Assembly (NCBI GenBank): GCA_020630975.1
Contig: JAHDID010000036.1
Coordinates: 22,679 to 63,873 of the forward strand
Reading direction: 5' to 3'
Origin: Verrucomicrobiota bacterium
GTDB lineage: Bacteria > Verrucomicrobiota > Verrucomicrobiia > Verrucomicrobiales > DEV007
Length of the DNA stretch: 41,195 nt
Position 1 is the stretch's first letter. Each line of letters opens with the position of its first letter. Below, piece by piece: positions 8,055 through 16,881 of the stretch. Both the position numbers and the translations under genes were made by a program. The notes under the pieces are model-generated. The model saw nothing but the letters and a program-made list of their open reading frames with translations, was not told the DNA's origin and did not search any database.

Positions 8055-10325
8055 ATGCGATACCGTCTGCTACCCATCGCCTGCATCCTGTTCACCCTTT
8101 CTATCGGCTACTGCCAAGAAGAGGCGGAGGAGGGAATCGAACCTCTTTCACCCATCGATAGTATTGGTGCAGGTCAATTCCGCTCGGTCTTGGCCACCAA
8201 AATCTCTATCGGCAAAAGCCGTAGAATCGATCCCGACAAACTATTCCTAAGAGATCTAGCCACCGATCTGAGCCGAATCGCTAGAGCTGATGCAGCAGGA
8301 GCTGCTGAGCGCCCCGATGGCATAAGACTCCGATCTCTCGGAGCCACCAGCTACGTGATATGGGAAAAGGATATCGACTACACTCAGGCCCGCATGCTCG
8401 CCAATCGCCTCGGCGGTAGATTAGTCGAGATCAGATCTCAAGATACCCAAAACCTACTAGCTGATGAACTCGAGCGCATCGCTGAAAAGCAAACCGACAG
8501 AGAAATCATCGCATGGACAGGCATCATCAATCCCGACCCAGAACAAGCCGACAGCTGGCAGTACACTAGCGATGGCGAATCAATAGCCTACACCGCATGG
8601 AATCAGGGAGAGCCCGATGGCGATCCCGATGACGCCGATGTCGCAGTCCTCACCACACGTACCAATGGCGACTGGATAGACGTACCATCCACAGTCGAGA
8701 AAGCCGGAGTGGTACGTTTCCCCATTATCGAATTTCCCCAGATCCCTCGCTCCGCGCAGTCCGACTCTCTCGCTACTATCGCCACTGCGACACTCGTGCC
8801 GCTAGAGGAATTTGAGCCATTCGATTCGCTACAAGGCCATGCTGTCGCCGCTATCGAAAGACAAGTCATCGCTCCCAGCCAGACAGCACTGCTCAATCTG
8901 AGAGTCGACTACAACAATCAACTACTCCAACTCCAAGCTAGTAGTGATCGCTCTATATCATCTGCCGCTCAGTCTGAGATAAGACGCCTCAATACTATCG
9001 ACTCGATCGAGGCTGCCGAGAGCTTTCTATCCAAAAACTCTCGACCACAGATCCGCGATGCCCGAGAACAATTTGCCGACCAGATCGCCACCCTAAAGGC
9101 CCAAAGAGCTACAGCGATGCAGCCCATCCTGAGCACCTACCGTGATGCGCTCGCCGATATCGAAAGACAGCTAACCGTCGCCTTTCGCATAGAAGACGCT
9201 ATCGGCATCCGCCTGCTGCGCAATGACCTAGCCAAGATCATCGGCGAAGAAGAGGAAATCATTTCCACCTCTACGACCGACACCACTCCTGAAAAGCGCG
9301 AAATCTATATCGACACTCCACGAACAGAATGGCCCACCGATCTATACACTCCCGGCAAGCCCGGCAGACTCCTAGGCATGGGTAAAACATGGCCAGGCGA
9401 CCAAGAGCTCGACCTATCTCGCGCCGAACCCTACGATGACTTTGTAAAAGTCGCTCCTCTAGCTAATGGCTGGGTCGCCCTACGAACCAATGGCACGATC
9501 GTCTCCACGCGCGACAGCCTAGACGGCACACGCGACATCTGGCGTATGGAGCCACGCGCCGATGGCGGAGCCCTACTCTTTCATCAGGACAACTACATCA
9601 CTGTGAATGATAGCCTATCGATCTCGAGCGGAGACTCTGTCATCGCAGCAGATCAGGTGGTGCAAATATCGCAGTGCGCAGATAGTGCCATCGTCACCTA
9701 TAAAGATGGTAGCGCAGCACTATGCGGCGAGCACTTCACCACCAAAGAGCGCATCGCCATCGAATCCGCCTTTACTGGCGTCGTTCGGCACGCAGCCTAC
9801 CGCTACGGCGTTTACGGATACCGAGAAGACGGATCAGTAGTCGTGGCCGTACTAGCCACACCCCAGCGAATGCTGAAAGAAGATACCACCAAGAGACTCC
9901 CTACGGTGAATCAAGAACCTCATGGCCGTACCGAATGGCTCGATGTACGCCCCGGTGGGATCGGCGAGCCGTTTTTCCTGACCGACCGAGGCGAAGTCTG
10001 GTACCCCATGGGCGGCTGGTTTCCCCGCTCGGTCTCTGGACTACAGCCACTGCCTGACGATATCGATCGTGATCTACGCGAAAACGTTTCCCAGATCTGG
10101 GGTGGCTCCGGCGTCTTCGTCGCCCTCTCATCTAGAGGCAAGTGGGTAGTCAGCCGCAAGATGGATCGAGATGCCCACGCCTTCGAGATCGCCCTAGAAG
10201 AACGCCTACAGCAACTCGAAAAGCCCATATCCGACCTCGCCATCTTCTCCGTCCGAGACGAAGGCGACGATGAGGAAGCCGCCTTTGCCCTGTGGATAGA
10301 GCCGTCCGCCACCACTCAAGAGTGA
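8055..10325 (+). CDS. Secreted protein: C-type lectin domain plus RCC1/propeller-like region
   Basis: A 756-aa exported protein with a signal peptide ending near GYCQ (residue 20). Residues about 94-228 form a clear C-type-lectin-like domain: YTQARMLANRLGGRLVEI, IIAWTGI, AYTAWNQGEPDGDPDDADVAVL and GDWID follow the family order, with the WNxGEP calcium/carbohydrate-type motif present. Residues about 255-395 are helical (LADIERQLTVAFRIEDAIGIRLLRNDL). Residues about 415-745 contain repeats of the type WVALRTNGTIV, YGVYGYREDGSVVV, FVALSSRGKWVV, resembling RCC1-like seven-bladed propellers. It sits 8 bp after the paralogous lectin gene in the same operon and 10 bp before the glycosyltransferase, hinting at a cell-envelope or glycan-related role. 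Confidence 0.75.
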   Translation: MRYRLLPIACILFTLSIGYCQEEAEEGIEPLSPIDSIGAGQFRSVLATKISIGKSRRIDPDKLFLRDLATDLSRIARADAAGAAERPDGIRLRSLGATSYVIWEKDIDYTQARMLANRLGGRLVEIRSQDTQNLLADELERIAEKQTDREIIAWTGIINPDPEQADSWQYTSDGESIAYTAWNQGEPDGDPDDADVAVLTTRTNGDWIDVPSTVEKAGVVRFPIIEFPQIPRSAQSDSLATIATATLVPLEEFEPFDSLQGHAVAAIERQVIAPSQTALLNLRVDYNNQLLQLQASSDRSISSAAQSEIRRLNTIDSIEAAESFLSKNSRPQIRDAREQFADQIATLKAQRATAMQPILSTYRDALADIERQLTVAFRIEDAIGIRLLRNDLAKIIGEEEEIISTSTTDTTPEKREIYIDTPRTEWPTDLYTPGKPGRLLGMGKTWPGDQELDLSRAEPYDDFVKVAPLANGWVALRTNGTIVSTRDSLDGTRDIWRMEPRADGGALLFHQDNYITVNDSLSISSGDSVIAADQVVQISQCADSAIVTYKDGSAALCGEHFTTKERIAIESAFTGVVRHAAYRYGVYGYREDGSVVVAVLATPQRMLKEDTTKRLPTVNQEPHGRTEWLDVRPGGIGEPFFLTDRGEVWYPMGGWFPRSVSGLQPLPDDIDRDLRENVSQIWGGSGVFVALSSRGKWVVSRKMDRDAHAFEIALEERLQQLEKPISDLAIFSVRDEGDDEEAAFALWIEPSATTQE

Positions 10326-10335
10326 CCTATTTTTG

Positions 10336-11829
10336 ATGAAATCTATTTTCACCGCTATCAAAAACTTCCGCGCCGAAAAGTGCTGGGATCAAATCGCAGC
10401 CGTACGGTTGCCCAATCTATTGCTGATCTGCCTGCTAGCCTTTGTTTTCACCTTCCCCTTGATTGCCCTGCGCTGCTATCACTACGAGGAAGGCTTGACC
10501 GTCGCCTTTGCACGCGAGGCTCTTGATGGAGATGTCTTCTACCCCGAAGTCTATGGCTTCAGGTTCAATGAACGCCCCGTCATGCTATCGTGGCTAGCAG
10601 CTGCCATCAGCTATCCTTTTGGCGAGGTAAATCAAATCACTGTCCGACTTCCTGTGGTGATCTTCTACTTCCTCAGCATGTGGATGATTTTTCGCTTGGT
10701 ATCTCAGCACGCTACTAGACGAGCAGCCCTATTCGCTGCTCTCCTATACGCCGTCAGCCCTCTGGTGATGGTAAAGAATATGGTAGCTGAGTCAGATATC
10801 TCGATAGCAGCGACTCAGTTCGCCGCTTTCTTCGTCTGGTGGTCCGGCTACCGAAACGGCAAAGTCGGCCTGGTAAAATGGCTAACAATCGGTGTACTTC
10901 TGGCTATAGCAGCCCTGTTCAAAGGCCCGCAACAAGTCGCATTTTTCGCTATAGGCGTGGGTGTCTTTCATCTTTGGCATAAAGACTGGCGAGAACTCCC
11001 CGGATTCGCGATGGCAGGCATCATCAGTCTAGGCACCCTCGCGATGTGGTATCGCGGTATGGATGTGGCACAAGATGCCGACACCATGCTAGCCTACATG
11101 CGCCTCAAAGAAAGCCCCAGCCCAACTGAGTACCTACTAGACCGCCTAGATCTATTATTAGTAGGCTTCGCTCAATGGCTACCAGCCTCGTTTTTAGCAT
11201 TTCCTTTATTAACGAAAAAATTTCGGCGCACATCTACATCTGGCACAGATGGCGAAACTCAGAGCAAACTAATCAAAGCCCTGTGTTGCTACGCCTTTAT
11301 CACTACGATCATTCTTTTCCTTTGGCCGGGTGCCAATGTCCGGTACGCGATGCCCGCGATCGTCGCCACTTCCGCTCTGATCGGTCTTTTCTACGAACGC
11401 CTACTGAAATCCCATATCTGGATCACCCGCACAGCGATATGCTTTGTTTTAGGACTAGGCATCGCTCAAATTATCAATGGCTGGGTAGCCGCCCCCCTCC
11501 TACCGGAAGAATATCGAAAATTCCACGCTAGTGCCAATGTCATCGATGGCGCCATGCACAATGATAAAGAGGAAACACTGTATGCACAGTTTCGACTGAT
11601 GGACGCTATCCTCGCATACATCGATCGACCTATTTCTTATCTAAGTATAGGGGATATAGCTAACTTACCCGATGGCTCTGCGGCACTGATCACATCTAGC
11701 TCCGCGGAAAGTCTGGAATCCCAAAACCCAGGCTCAGTCAAACACATCGCCTATGTCTCAGATGCCCGAGGTGGCACCGTTTTGGTACGCATCCATCACC
11801 CAGATACCAAATCCCCTATCGAGCCATAA
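10336..11829 (+). CDS. GT39/ArnT-like membrane glycosyltransferase
   Basis: A 497-aa polytopic membrane protein of the dolichyl-phosphate-mannosyltransferase/ArnT (GT-C) superfamily, which moves a sugar from a lipid carrier to protein or lipid on the outer face of the inner membrane. The first outer loop has the diagnostic pattern YHYEEG..VAFAREALDGDVFYPEVYGFRF.ERPVMLSWL followed by FGEVNQITVRLP, matching the ArnT layout of acidic residues, 'GDW..P' and 'KPPL.YW'. About ten hydrophobic helices follow. ATG 10336 is preferred over the preceding TTG. It starts 10 bp after the lectin/RCC1 gene, so it may modify that operon's products or the envelope. Its 3' end overlaps the convergent dGTPase-like gene by 34 bp. 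The substrate cannot be deduced. Confidence 0.82.
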   Translation: MKSIFTAIKNFRAEKCWDQIAAVRLPNLLLICLLAFVFTFPLIALRCYHYEEGLTVAFAREALDGDVFYPEVYGFRFNERPVMLSWLAAAISYPFGEVNQITVRLPVVIFYFLSMWMIFRLVSQHATRRAALFAALLYAVSPLVMVKNMVAESDISIAATQFAAFFVWWSGYRNGKVGLVKWLTIGVLLAIAALFKGPQQVAFFAIGVGVFHLWHKDWRELPGFAMAGIISLGTLAMWYRGMDVAQDADTMLAYMRLKESPSPTEYLLDRLDLLLVGFAQWLPASFLAFPLLTKKFRRTSTSGTDGETQSKLIKALCCYAFITTIILFLWPGANVRYAMPAIVATSALIGLFYERLLKSHIWITRTAICFVLGLGIAQIINGWVAAPLLPEEYRKFHASANVIDGAMHNDKEETLYAQFRLMDAILAYIDRPISYLSIGDIANLPDGSAALITSSSAESLESQNPGSVKHIAYVSDARGGTVLVRIHHPDTKSPIEP

Positions 11830-13094
11830 TCGACATCGAATAAGCGCTTGTAAAAACGCTTCACTCCGCCATCGGTCATCTTTACGATGCTATCGCACAC
11901 GAGTCGGGCACGCTGCGCACTTGTCAGCCCTTCAGCGAAGATTCGAGATTCCTCGCCGTCGGATAGGATCTGGTAGTGATTGGGGCCAGGCCCAGCTTCG
12001 TCTCGGATGTAGAACTGGGCGATCTCCTCGAACAAACGACTCAAAACCACATCCGCTTTGCGGTCTAGCTGACGGAGCTGCTGCGAGCGAAACACGATCT
12101 CATACGCCATCCGCTTGTAGAGCTTGCTCTCCTGTAGGATCTCCTCATCCACCTCCAGACGGTAGCGATAGCGATTACTATACTGTGCCATCGGATGATC
12201 CCACTCGACCAGCCGTGTGTGGTTGATAAATTGGCCAATTTTATAGCCGATAGTCGACTCCACTCGATCCTTGCGAATCGTTTTTTCGATCAGTAACTCG
12301 ATGAGCTCAGACTCCCTATCGCTTAGAGACTGCTTCTCCGCCCACTTCTCGATCTTTTCGATATTTAAAAATCCCGCGTGCAGGCCATCGGCTATATCAT
12401 TCAGAGAGTAGGCTGTATCATCCGCCCAATCCATGATCTGACACTCGATCGACTTCTGCGCATCCCGCTTCTTACCAGGCACTGCATCCGCTGGGAAGCC
12501 ATGCCCTCCCATCGCAAAGTCGAGCCACTTCGCCTGCTCATCGTAGATGAAGTGGTTTGGCGGATCATCCAGCTCTCCATACAGAGATTTGTATTTCAGC
12601 ACACTATCGATCATCGCCCGCGTCGGCAGGATGCCCCGAGTCTCACCAAAGGCCGTCTCTGTCAGGATCCTCAGGGTCTGAGCATTTCCCTCAAAACCAC
12701 CGTAGGGTCGCATCATGCGATGGATCACCCGCTCTCCGGTATGACCAAATGGCGGATGTCCGATGTCGTGTGACAGACAGGCCGCCTCGACTAAGTCCTG
12801 ATCGATATAATAGTCGTCGCCTAGCAAATCCGACGAGCTATACAGATACTGGCAGATACTCCTACCGATCTGAGCCACCTCGATAGAGTGGGTCAGCCGT
12901 GTGCGATAAAAATCATACTCTCCCGAGGCAAAGACCTGAGTCTTATTCTGCAGCCGCCGAAAAGCTCCCGTATGGATGATGCGATCTCGATCCTGCTGAA
13001 ATGGACTGCGAAAGTCCGGAGCCGCCGGCGATGACTTCGCTGGCGGAGTGCCGCAGCGCTCGTAGTCGAATGAGCTGTAAAATGCATTCTCCAT
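11796..13094 (-). CDS. dgt: dGTPase-like HD-domain triphosphohydrolase
   Basis: Deoxyguanosinetriphosphate triphosphohydrolase-like protein, which in the family converts dNTPs to nucleosides and triphosphate. The conserved sequence FQQDRDRIIHTGAFRRLQNKTQVF is followed by the metal-binding HD motifs: H in RLTHSIEVAQIGRSI, HD in CLSHDIGHPPFGHTGE and a later D in DWADDTAYSLNDIADG. The N-terminus MENAFYSSFDYER resembles family starts, so ATG 13094 is listed. However, GAGG sits 8 nt before a GTG at 13124 (TTG at 13127), so an 10-11-residue longer protein is equally plausible. The gene lies downstream of the serine hydrolase on the same strand and overlaps the convergent glycosyltransferase by 34 bp. 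Confidence 0.88.
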   Translation of the reverse strand: MENAFYSSFDYERCGTPPAKSSPAAPDFRSPFQQDRDRIIHTGAFRRLQNKTQVFASGEYDFYRTRLTHSIEVAQIGRSICQYLYSSSDLLGDDYYIDQDLVEAACLSHDIGHPPFGHTGERVIHRMMRPYGGFEGNAQTLRILTETAFGETRGILPTRAMIDSVLKYKSLYGELDDPPNHFIYDEQAKWLDFAMGGHGFPADAVPGKKRDAQKSIECQIMDWADDTAYSLNDIADGLHAGFLNIEKIEKWAEKQSLSDRESELIELLIEKTIRKDRVESTIGYKIGQFINHTRLVEWDHPMAQYSNRYRYRLEVDEEILQESKLYKRMAYEIVFRSQQLRQLDRKADVVLSRLFEEIAQFYIRDEAGPGPNHYQILSDGEESRIFAEGLTSAQRARLVCDSIVKMTDGGVKRFYKRLFDVDYGSIGDLVSG

Positions 13095-13164
13095 ATCGTG
13101 TTTCGGATTGCTCCGATCTTCCACCAAAAGCGCCTCAGCGCAATCGATCGTTAGCCCTTTGACG

Positions 13165-14247
13165 CTAAAACAATTTCAGCAATTTTCGGACGATCACTTC
13201 GATCGCCTCATCATTGCCTCCGCTATCAAAGACCGCGACGAGCAGACCATTTTGCTCATTGCGCAGCACGCTAGTCCGCGCACCCAGCCAGCCACCATCA
13301 TGAGCCATGATCGGCTCATCGACGATCCATCCAAAGCCGTAGTCAGTCGATTTACCATTGCTCAACACTCCCGGAGTGGTCGCCTCCTTCCACGCCTCTC
13401 GATCGACCAGCTGGTATTTCCGCAGAGCCACATCCCACTTCAGATAGTCCTCGATACTGCAGAATACACCGCCATCCCCCGCTACCCCGTCCAGCCAGTC
13501 CGGACGCAGATTACGCTTACCTCGGTGAGTGACCACCTTGCTGGGAAAAGGCTCTTTGCTCACCAGATTCCACACTCGTGAGTGCTTCATACCCAGTGGA
13601 CTGAAGATCTGCTGATGCAAAAATGCCTCAAAACTCTGCCCGCTGACCTCCTCGACGATAGCCGCCAGCAGCACATAGCCAGTATTCGAATACTCAAACC
13701 GACGCCCAGGGCGAAAATCAGGCTCTGCCACCTTTCTAGAAAAATGCTCGACCACGGCCTGATTCGTCAGCGGTTTTTGCCGCGAAAACCTCCTGCCCGA
13801 GATCTCATCCATATAGTCTGGTAGCCCACCTGTGTGGTGCAAAAGGTGCCGCACCGTCACCTCGGTCCACTCCGCTTCGGGAAAGAAATCCGCTACCGGC
13901 TGATCGTAGCTCAGCTTGCCCTGCTGCTCTAGGATCATGATCGCCATCGCCGTGAAGCCCTTTGACACCGATGCTAGCCGGAAAGACGATTGCAGAGTGA
14001 GAGGAGTGCCTTTCTCGATATCAGCATAGCCATACACTCCTTTAAAAATCACTTTCCCATCCGCCGCCGCTAGGACACCGCCATTGAAATCACGCTCCTC
14101 AGCAGCCTCTTTTAGCCACTCATCGAGACGCGCCTCCCATGCCCCAGCCTCAGGAAAATCTGGCATCTGCGCCCACCCCTGCGCTACAAGCCCGACCAGC
14201 AGGAGACTCCCAAGCGCAATCTTTGCTCTCATTTTAGCTTTTAGCAT
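13165..14247 (-). CDS. Serine hydrolase, class C beta-lactamase family
   Basis: Secreted serine hydrolase of the beta-lactamase/transpeptidase-like family (PF00144), which includes class C beta-lactamases, DD-peptidases and esterases. With the start at 14247 (360 aa) the active-site motifs are S93-V-S-K96 (SxxK) and Y186-S-N188 (YxN), with HDGG near the C-terminus in place of the KTG box. The N-terminus MLKAKMRAKIALGSLLLVG is a signal peptide. An ATG at 14265 is also in frame, but GGAGG lies 11 nt before ATG 14247. It is divergent from the gene at 14293 and upstream of the dGTPase-like gene with a short gap. Whether it acts on peptidoglycan, esters or peptides cannot be told. Confidence 0.85.
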   Translation of the reverse strand: MLKAKMRAKIALGSLLLVGLVAQGWAQMPDFPEAGAWEARLDEWLKEAAEERDFNGGVLAAADGKVIFKGVYGYADIEKGTPLTLQSSFRLASVSKGFTAMAIMILEQQGKLSYDQPVADFFPEAEWTEVTVRHLLHHTGGLPDYMDEISGRRFSRQKPLTNQAVVEHFSRKVAEPDFRPGRRFEYSNTGYVLLAAIVEEVSGQSFEAFLHQQIFSPLGMKHSRVWNLVSKEPFPSKVVTHRGKRNLRPDWLDGVAGDGGVFCSIEDYLKWDVALRKYQLVDREAWKEATTPGVLSNGKSTDYGFGWIVDEPIMAHDGGWLGARTSVLRNEQNGLLVAVFDSGGNDEAIEVIVRKLLKLF

Positions 14248-14292
14248 TTTGCGTTTTCCCTCCATAATCGACCATCCGTTTGTATTAATCTA

Positions 14293-15078
14293 ATGGCAGA
14301 AATTATCCCAGAAGACAAGCCCCCTACTGATGCCTCCATCCCGCTGGAAGCCTACGAATATGGCGACCGAAATTTCTCCAGTCTCGATCCTGAAAAGGTG
14401 GCCATGACTATCCATAGCCTAGTCCGCCGCATCGGCGAGCGCTTCCCACACTCAGGTCTCTACGGGGTGTGCCTGGAGCTGGAGAGTATCTGTCGGCGCT
14501 CCACGGAGCGGCTCGAGTGGATCAGCCAGCCACTCTGGTGGCTGCGCATCCTGCGCTACTCACTGATCGCCCTCATTGCTCTGGGATTCATCGTCGGTCT
14601 CATCAAAATGGACGAGATAGCCCCTGAGCTCGAAAAGCAATCCTTCATCGATATGGTGCAGACCCTCGAGGCAGCCATCAATGACGTGGTCCTCATCTCG
14701 CTGGCACTGTTTTTCGTCTGGGGACTAGAGGCTCGCATCAAGCGCGCTCGCGCCATGAAAGCCCTACATGAGATCCGTTCGATCGCCCACGTCATCGACA
14801 TGCACCAGCTCACCAAAGACCCTGAGCGCCTTTGGGAATCGCACATCCGCACCCGATCCTCCCCTCCCAATCGACTCACCCCTTTCGAGATGCGCCGCTA
14901 TCTAGACTACTGCGCCGAGATGCTCTCGCTCTCTGGCAAGGTAGCCGCACTCTATCTGCGCACACTGGATGACTCTACCGTGGTCGCCACTGTCAATGAG
15001 ATCGAAGATCTCACCTCTGGTCTCAGTTCCAAGATCTGGCAGAAAATCGCCTTGATGAGACCAGATCCCGATGCCTGA
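14293..15078 (+). CDS. Conserved-looking two-helix membrane protein
   Basis: A 261-aa protein with two hydrophobic helices at about residues 87-107 ([20 protein letters not shown]) and 131-150 ([15 protein letters not shown]), and long soluble ends. The C-terminal part ([51 protein letters not shown]) is helical and highly regular, suggesting a well-folded conserved domain. No named family is recalled with confidence. Its stop is followed 4 bp later by a 22-bp palindrome and then nuoB. It does not look like NuoA, which is shorter and has three helices. Confidence 0.7.
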   Translation: MAEIIPEDKPPTDASIPLEAYEYGDRNFSSLDPEKVAMTIHSLVRRIGERFPHSGLYGVCLELESICRRSTERLEWISQPLWWLRILRYSLIALIALGFIVGLIKMDEIAPELEKQSFIDMVQTLEAAINDVVLISLALFFVWGLEARIKRARAMKALHEIRSIAHVIDMHQLTKDPERLWESHIRTRSSPPNRLTPFEMRRYLDYCAEMLSLSGKVAALYLRTLDDSTVVATVNEIEDLTSGLSSKIWQKIALMRPDPDA

Positions 15079-15082
15079 TAAA

Positions 15083-15104
15083 CTTTGTGAAATTTTTCAC
15101 AAAG
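15083..15104. promoter_or_regulatory. 22-bp perfect palindrome between membrane gene and nuoB
   Basis: CTTTGTGAAA (15083-15092), TT, TTTCACAAAG (15095-15104): a perfect 10-bp inverted repeat with a 2-base centre. It lies 4 bp after the upstream stop codon and within the region where an extended nuoB start has been possible. The sequence is AT-rich without a following T-run, so an operator for a dimeric regulator fits better than a terminator. If functional as DNA or RNA it argues for a nuoB start downstream of it. Confidence 0.5.
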
Positions 15105-15112
15105 TCCTTGTC

Positions 15113-15676
15113 ATGCAGGCTGGGGCCGACGTATCCTCTCGCATGTCGAGTACTACGCAGCACGCCGCCTACGATACCAAAGTGGAGGGAAACATCATCT
15201 TCACTCAGGTCGATACAGCTATTAACTGGATGCGGAAAAATTCCCTCTGGCCCATGCCTATGGGACTAGCCTGCTGCGCGATCGAGCTCATGGGATCTGC
15301 CTCATCTCGCTTCGATATTTCTCGCTTCGGAGCGGAGGTCATGCGCTTCTCTCCACGCCAGAGCGATGTGATGATCGTCGCTGGCACAGTGACTTACAAG
15401 ATGGCCCTAGCCGTGAAGCGTGTCTGGGACCAGATGCCCGAGCCCAAGTGGTGCATCGCCATGGGCGCCTGTGCATCCTCTGGTGGCATGTATCGCTCCT
15501 ACGCCGTGCTCCAGGGTATCGACAATCTGATCCCTGTCGATGTCTACATCTCTGGCTGCCCACCACGCCCAGAGGCAGTGCTCGAGGGCCTGATGAAGCT
15601 GCAGAAAAAGATCGAGCTAGAGCAGTCCGCTGTCGCACAGTTCAAAAGAGGCGAAGGCGGGCTCATCGAGGGATAA
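15113..15676 (+). CDS. nuoB: NADH-quinone oxidoreductase subunit B
   Basis: NuoB carries the N2 iron-sulfur cluster of respiratory complex I, the last electron stop before quinone, on the cytoplasmic side of the inner membrane. The N2 ligand cysteines are visible in [18 protein letters not shown] and SGCPPRPE, and [15 protein letters not shown] is diagnostic. The frame opens at 15071 (overlapping the upstream gene), 15113 or 15143. No start has a good Shine-Dalgarno. The palindrome at 15083-15104 favours 15113 or 15143, and homologues typically begin shortly before the [11 protein letters not shown] stretch. It is followed after 57 bp by nuoC. nuoA is not upstream. Confidence 0.95.
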   Translation: MQAGADVSSRMSSTTQHAAYDTKVEGNIIFTQVDTAINWMRKNSLWPMPMGLACCAIELMGSASSRFDISRFGAEVMRFSPRQSDVMIVAGTVTYKMALAVKRVWDQMPEPKWCIAMGACASSGGMYRSYAVLQGIDNLIPVDVYISGCPPRPEAVLEGLMKLQKKIELEQSAVAQFKRGEGGLIEG

Positions 15677-15733
15677 GCCTCCCGCACTTCTCTTTTCCCA
15701 TTTTCATTCACCCATCTACTCAGACGCTAAGTT

Positions 15734-16300
15734 ATGGCCACACTAGATAGCCTGAAGAAAGAATTCGGAGATGCCATCTCTGAGACCATCGAGTTTCGCG
15801 GAGAGACGACCATCGTGGTCACAGCTGCCAGTGCCAAAGATATCCTCAAGCATTGCCGCGATGAGCTGAAGTTTGATTATCTAGTTGATATCAGCAGCCT
15901 CGACAATCTGGGCACCGAACCACGCTGGGAGATGGTCTACGAGCTCTGCCAGCTAGGCAATGGCTCCAATGAACACCTCCGGGTGAAATACTCTCTACGC
16001 GAAGACGAAAAAGCCGCCTCGGTGGCCGATCTCTGGGAGACTGCCAACTGGCACGAGCGCGAGGTGTACGACATGATGGGGATCGAGTTTTCCGATCACC
16101 CCGACATGCGCCGCATCCTGATGTGGGAGGGCTACCCCTTCTACCCGCTGCGCAAAGATTTCCCACTCGCTGGTCGCCAGAGCGACATGCCAGACGTGGC
16201 CTTCACCGACAGAGCACCGCTCGAGGGTGGTCCATTTGTCACCTCACCCACCTCTAGCAGCACCGTCCACCGCGAGCCTCGCTCACGGACATTTGAGTAG
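15734..16300 (+). CDS. nuoC: NADH-quinone oxidoreductase subunit C
   Basis: The 30-kDa-type subunit of complex I, part of the peripheral arm that contacts NuoB and NuoD. The family signature is clear: WHEREVYDMMGIEFSDHPDMRRIL followed by the YPLRKDFPL motif. At 188 aa it is a stand-alone NuoC, not a NuoCD fusion. ATG 15734 is the only sensible start. The expected nuoD does not follow; the next gene, 12 bp on, is an unrelated HD-domain protein, so this is a split complex I locus. Confidence 0.94.
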   Translation: MATLDSLKKEFGDAISETIEFRGETTIVVTAASAKDILKHCRDELKFDYLVDISSLDNLGTEPRWEMVYELCQLGNGSNEHLRVKYSLREDEKAASVADLWETANWHEREVYDMMGIEFSDHPDMRRILMWEGYPFYPLRKDFPLAGRQSDMPDVAFTDRAPLEGGPFVTSPTSSSTVHREPRSRTFE

Positions 16301-16312
16301 GCCCATACATTC

Positions 16313-16876
16313 ATGGACAGCGAGGAAGTCAGTGATCATCACATCGACTATCCTGCTCTCTGGGAGTACGTCATACAGGCACCTCACTGCCGCGAGCAGT
16401 ACTCCGTGCATGGCCCAGATCACTGGCTACGCGTCGAGCGCAATGGATGCATACTCGCCGCCCGCACCGGCGCCAAGGCTCATATCGTACGCCTATTCGC
16501 TCTATTCCACGATAGCAAAAGACTGAACGAAGGCCATGACCCCGGTCACGGCAGTAGAGGCGGCAAGTTTGCCCGCGAGCTGCATGGCCACTTCTTTGAG
16601 CTATCCGACGAGGATCTCAGCCTCCTCATATACGCCTGCAATACCCACACCGAAGGCGTTCACCACGACGATCCCACTATAGGCACCTGCTGGGACTCCG
16701 ACCGGCTCGACATCGGCCGAGTCGGTATGCGACCCAGCTCCGCCTATATGAGTACCGATTTCGCCAAAGAAATAGCGGACTACGGCACCACCCAGCCTTG
16801 GCTCCATCTCGCCGAGACATACCTCGACGATCCCATCTCCCACCACCTGAAATACCGCAATTGGGGAGAAAATTAA
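16313..16876 (+). CDS. HD-domain metal-dependent hydrolase-like protein
   Basis: A 187-aa cytosolic protein with the spacing of an HD phosphohydrolase: H33/H37 in SVHGPDHW, H66-D67 in LFALFHDSKR, H112 in ACNTHTEG and an aspartate in CWDSDRLD (128-133). These would bind one or two metal ions. No extra sensory domain is present. It begins 12 bp after nuoC and converges with the next gene, separated by 5 bp. The substrate is unknown; nucleotide or phosphoester hydrolysis is the family expectation. Confidence 0.78.
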   Translation: MDSEEVSDHHIDYPALWEYVIQAPHCREQYSVHGPDHWLRVERNGCILAARTGAKAHIVRLFALFHDSKRLNEGHDPGHGSRGGKFARELHGHFFELSDEDLSLLIYACNTHTEGVHHDDPTIGTCWDSDRLDIGRVGMRPSSAYMSTDFAKEIADYGTTQPWLHLAETYLDDPISHHLKYRNWGEN

Positions 16877-16881
16877 ACAAA

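Noticed and set aside
11753-12226. Plus-strand 157-aa frame
   Set aside because: It lies mostly antisense to the dGTPase-like gene, which has clear catalytic motifs.
15083-15104. Rho-independent terminator before nuoB
   Set aside because: The stem is AT-rich and no T-run follows it; an operator is a better fit.
15071-15112. nuoB start at ATG 15071
   Set aside because: It overlaps the preceding gene, spans the perfect palindrome and adds residues that do not look like NuoB. It cannot be fully excluded.
16227-16526. Plus-strand 99-aa frame across the nuoC/HD junction
   Set aside because: It overlaps two well-supported genes in another frame and has no recognisable features.
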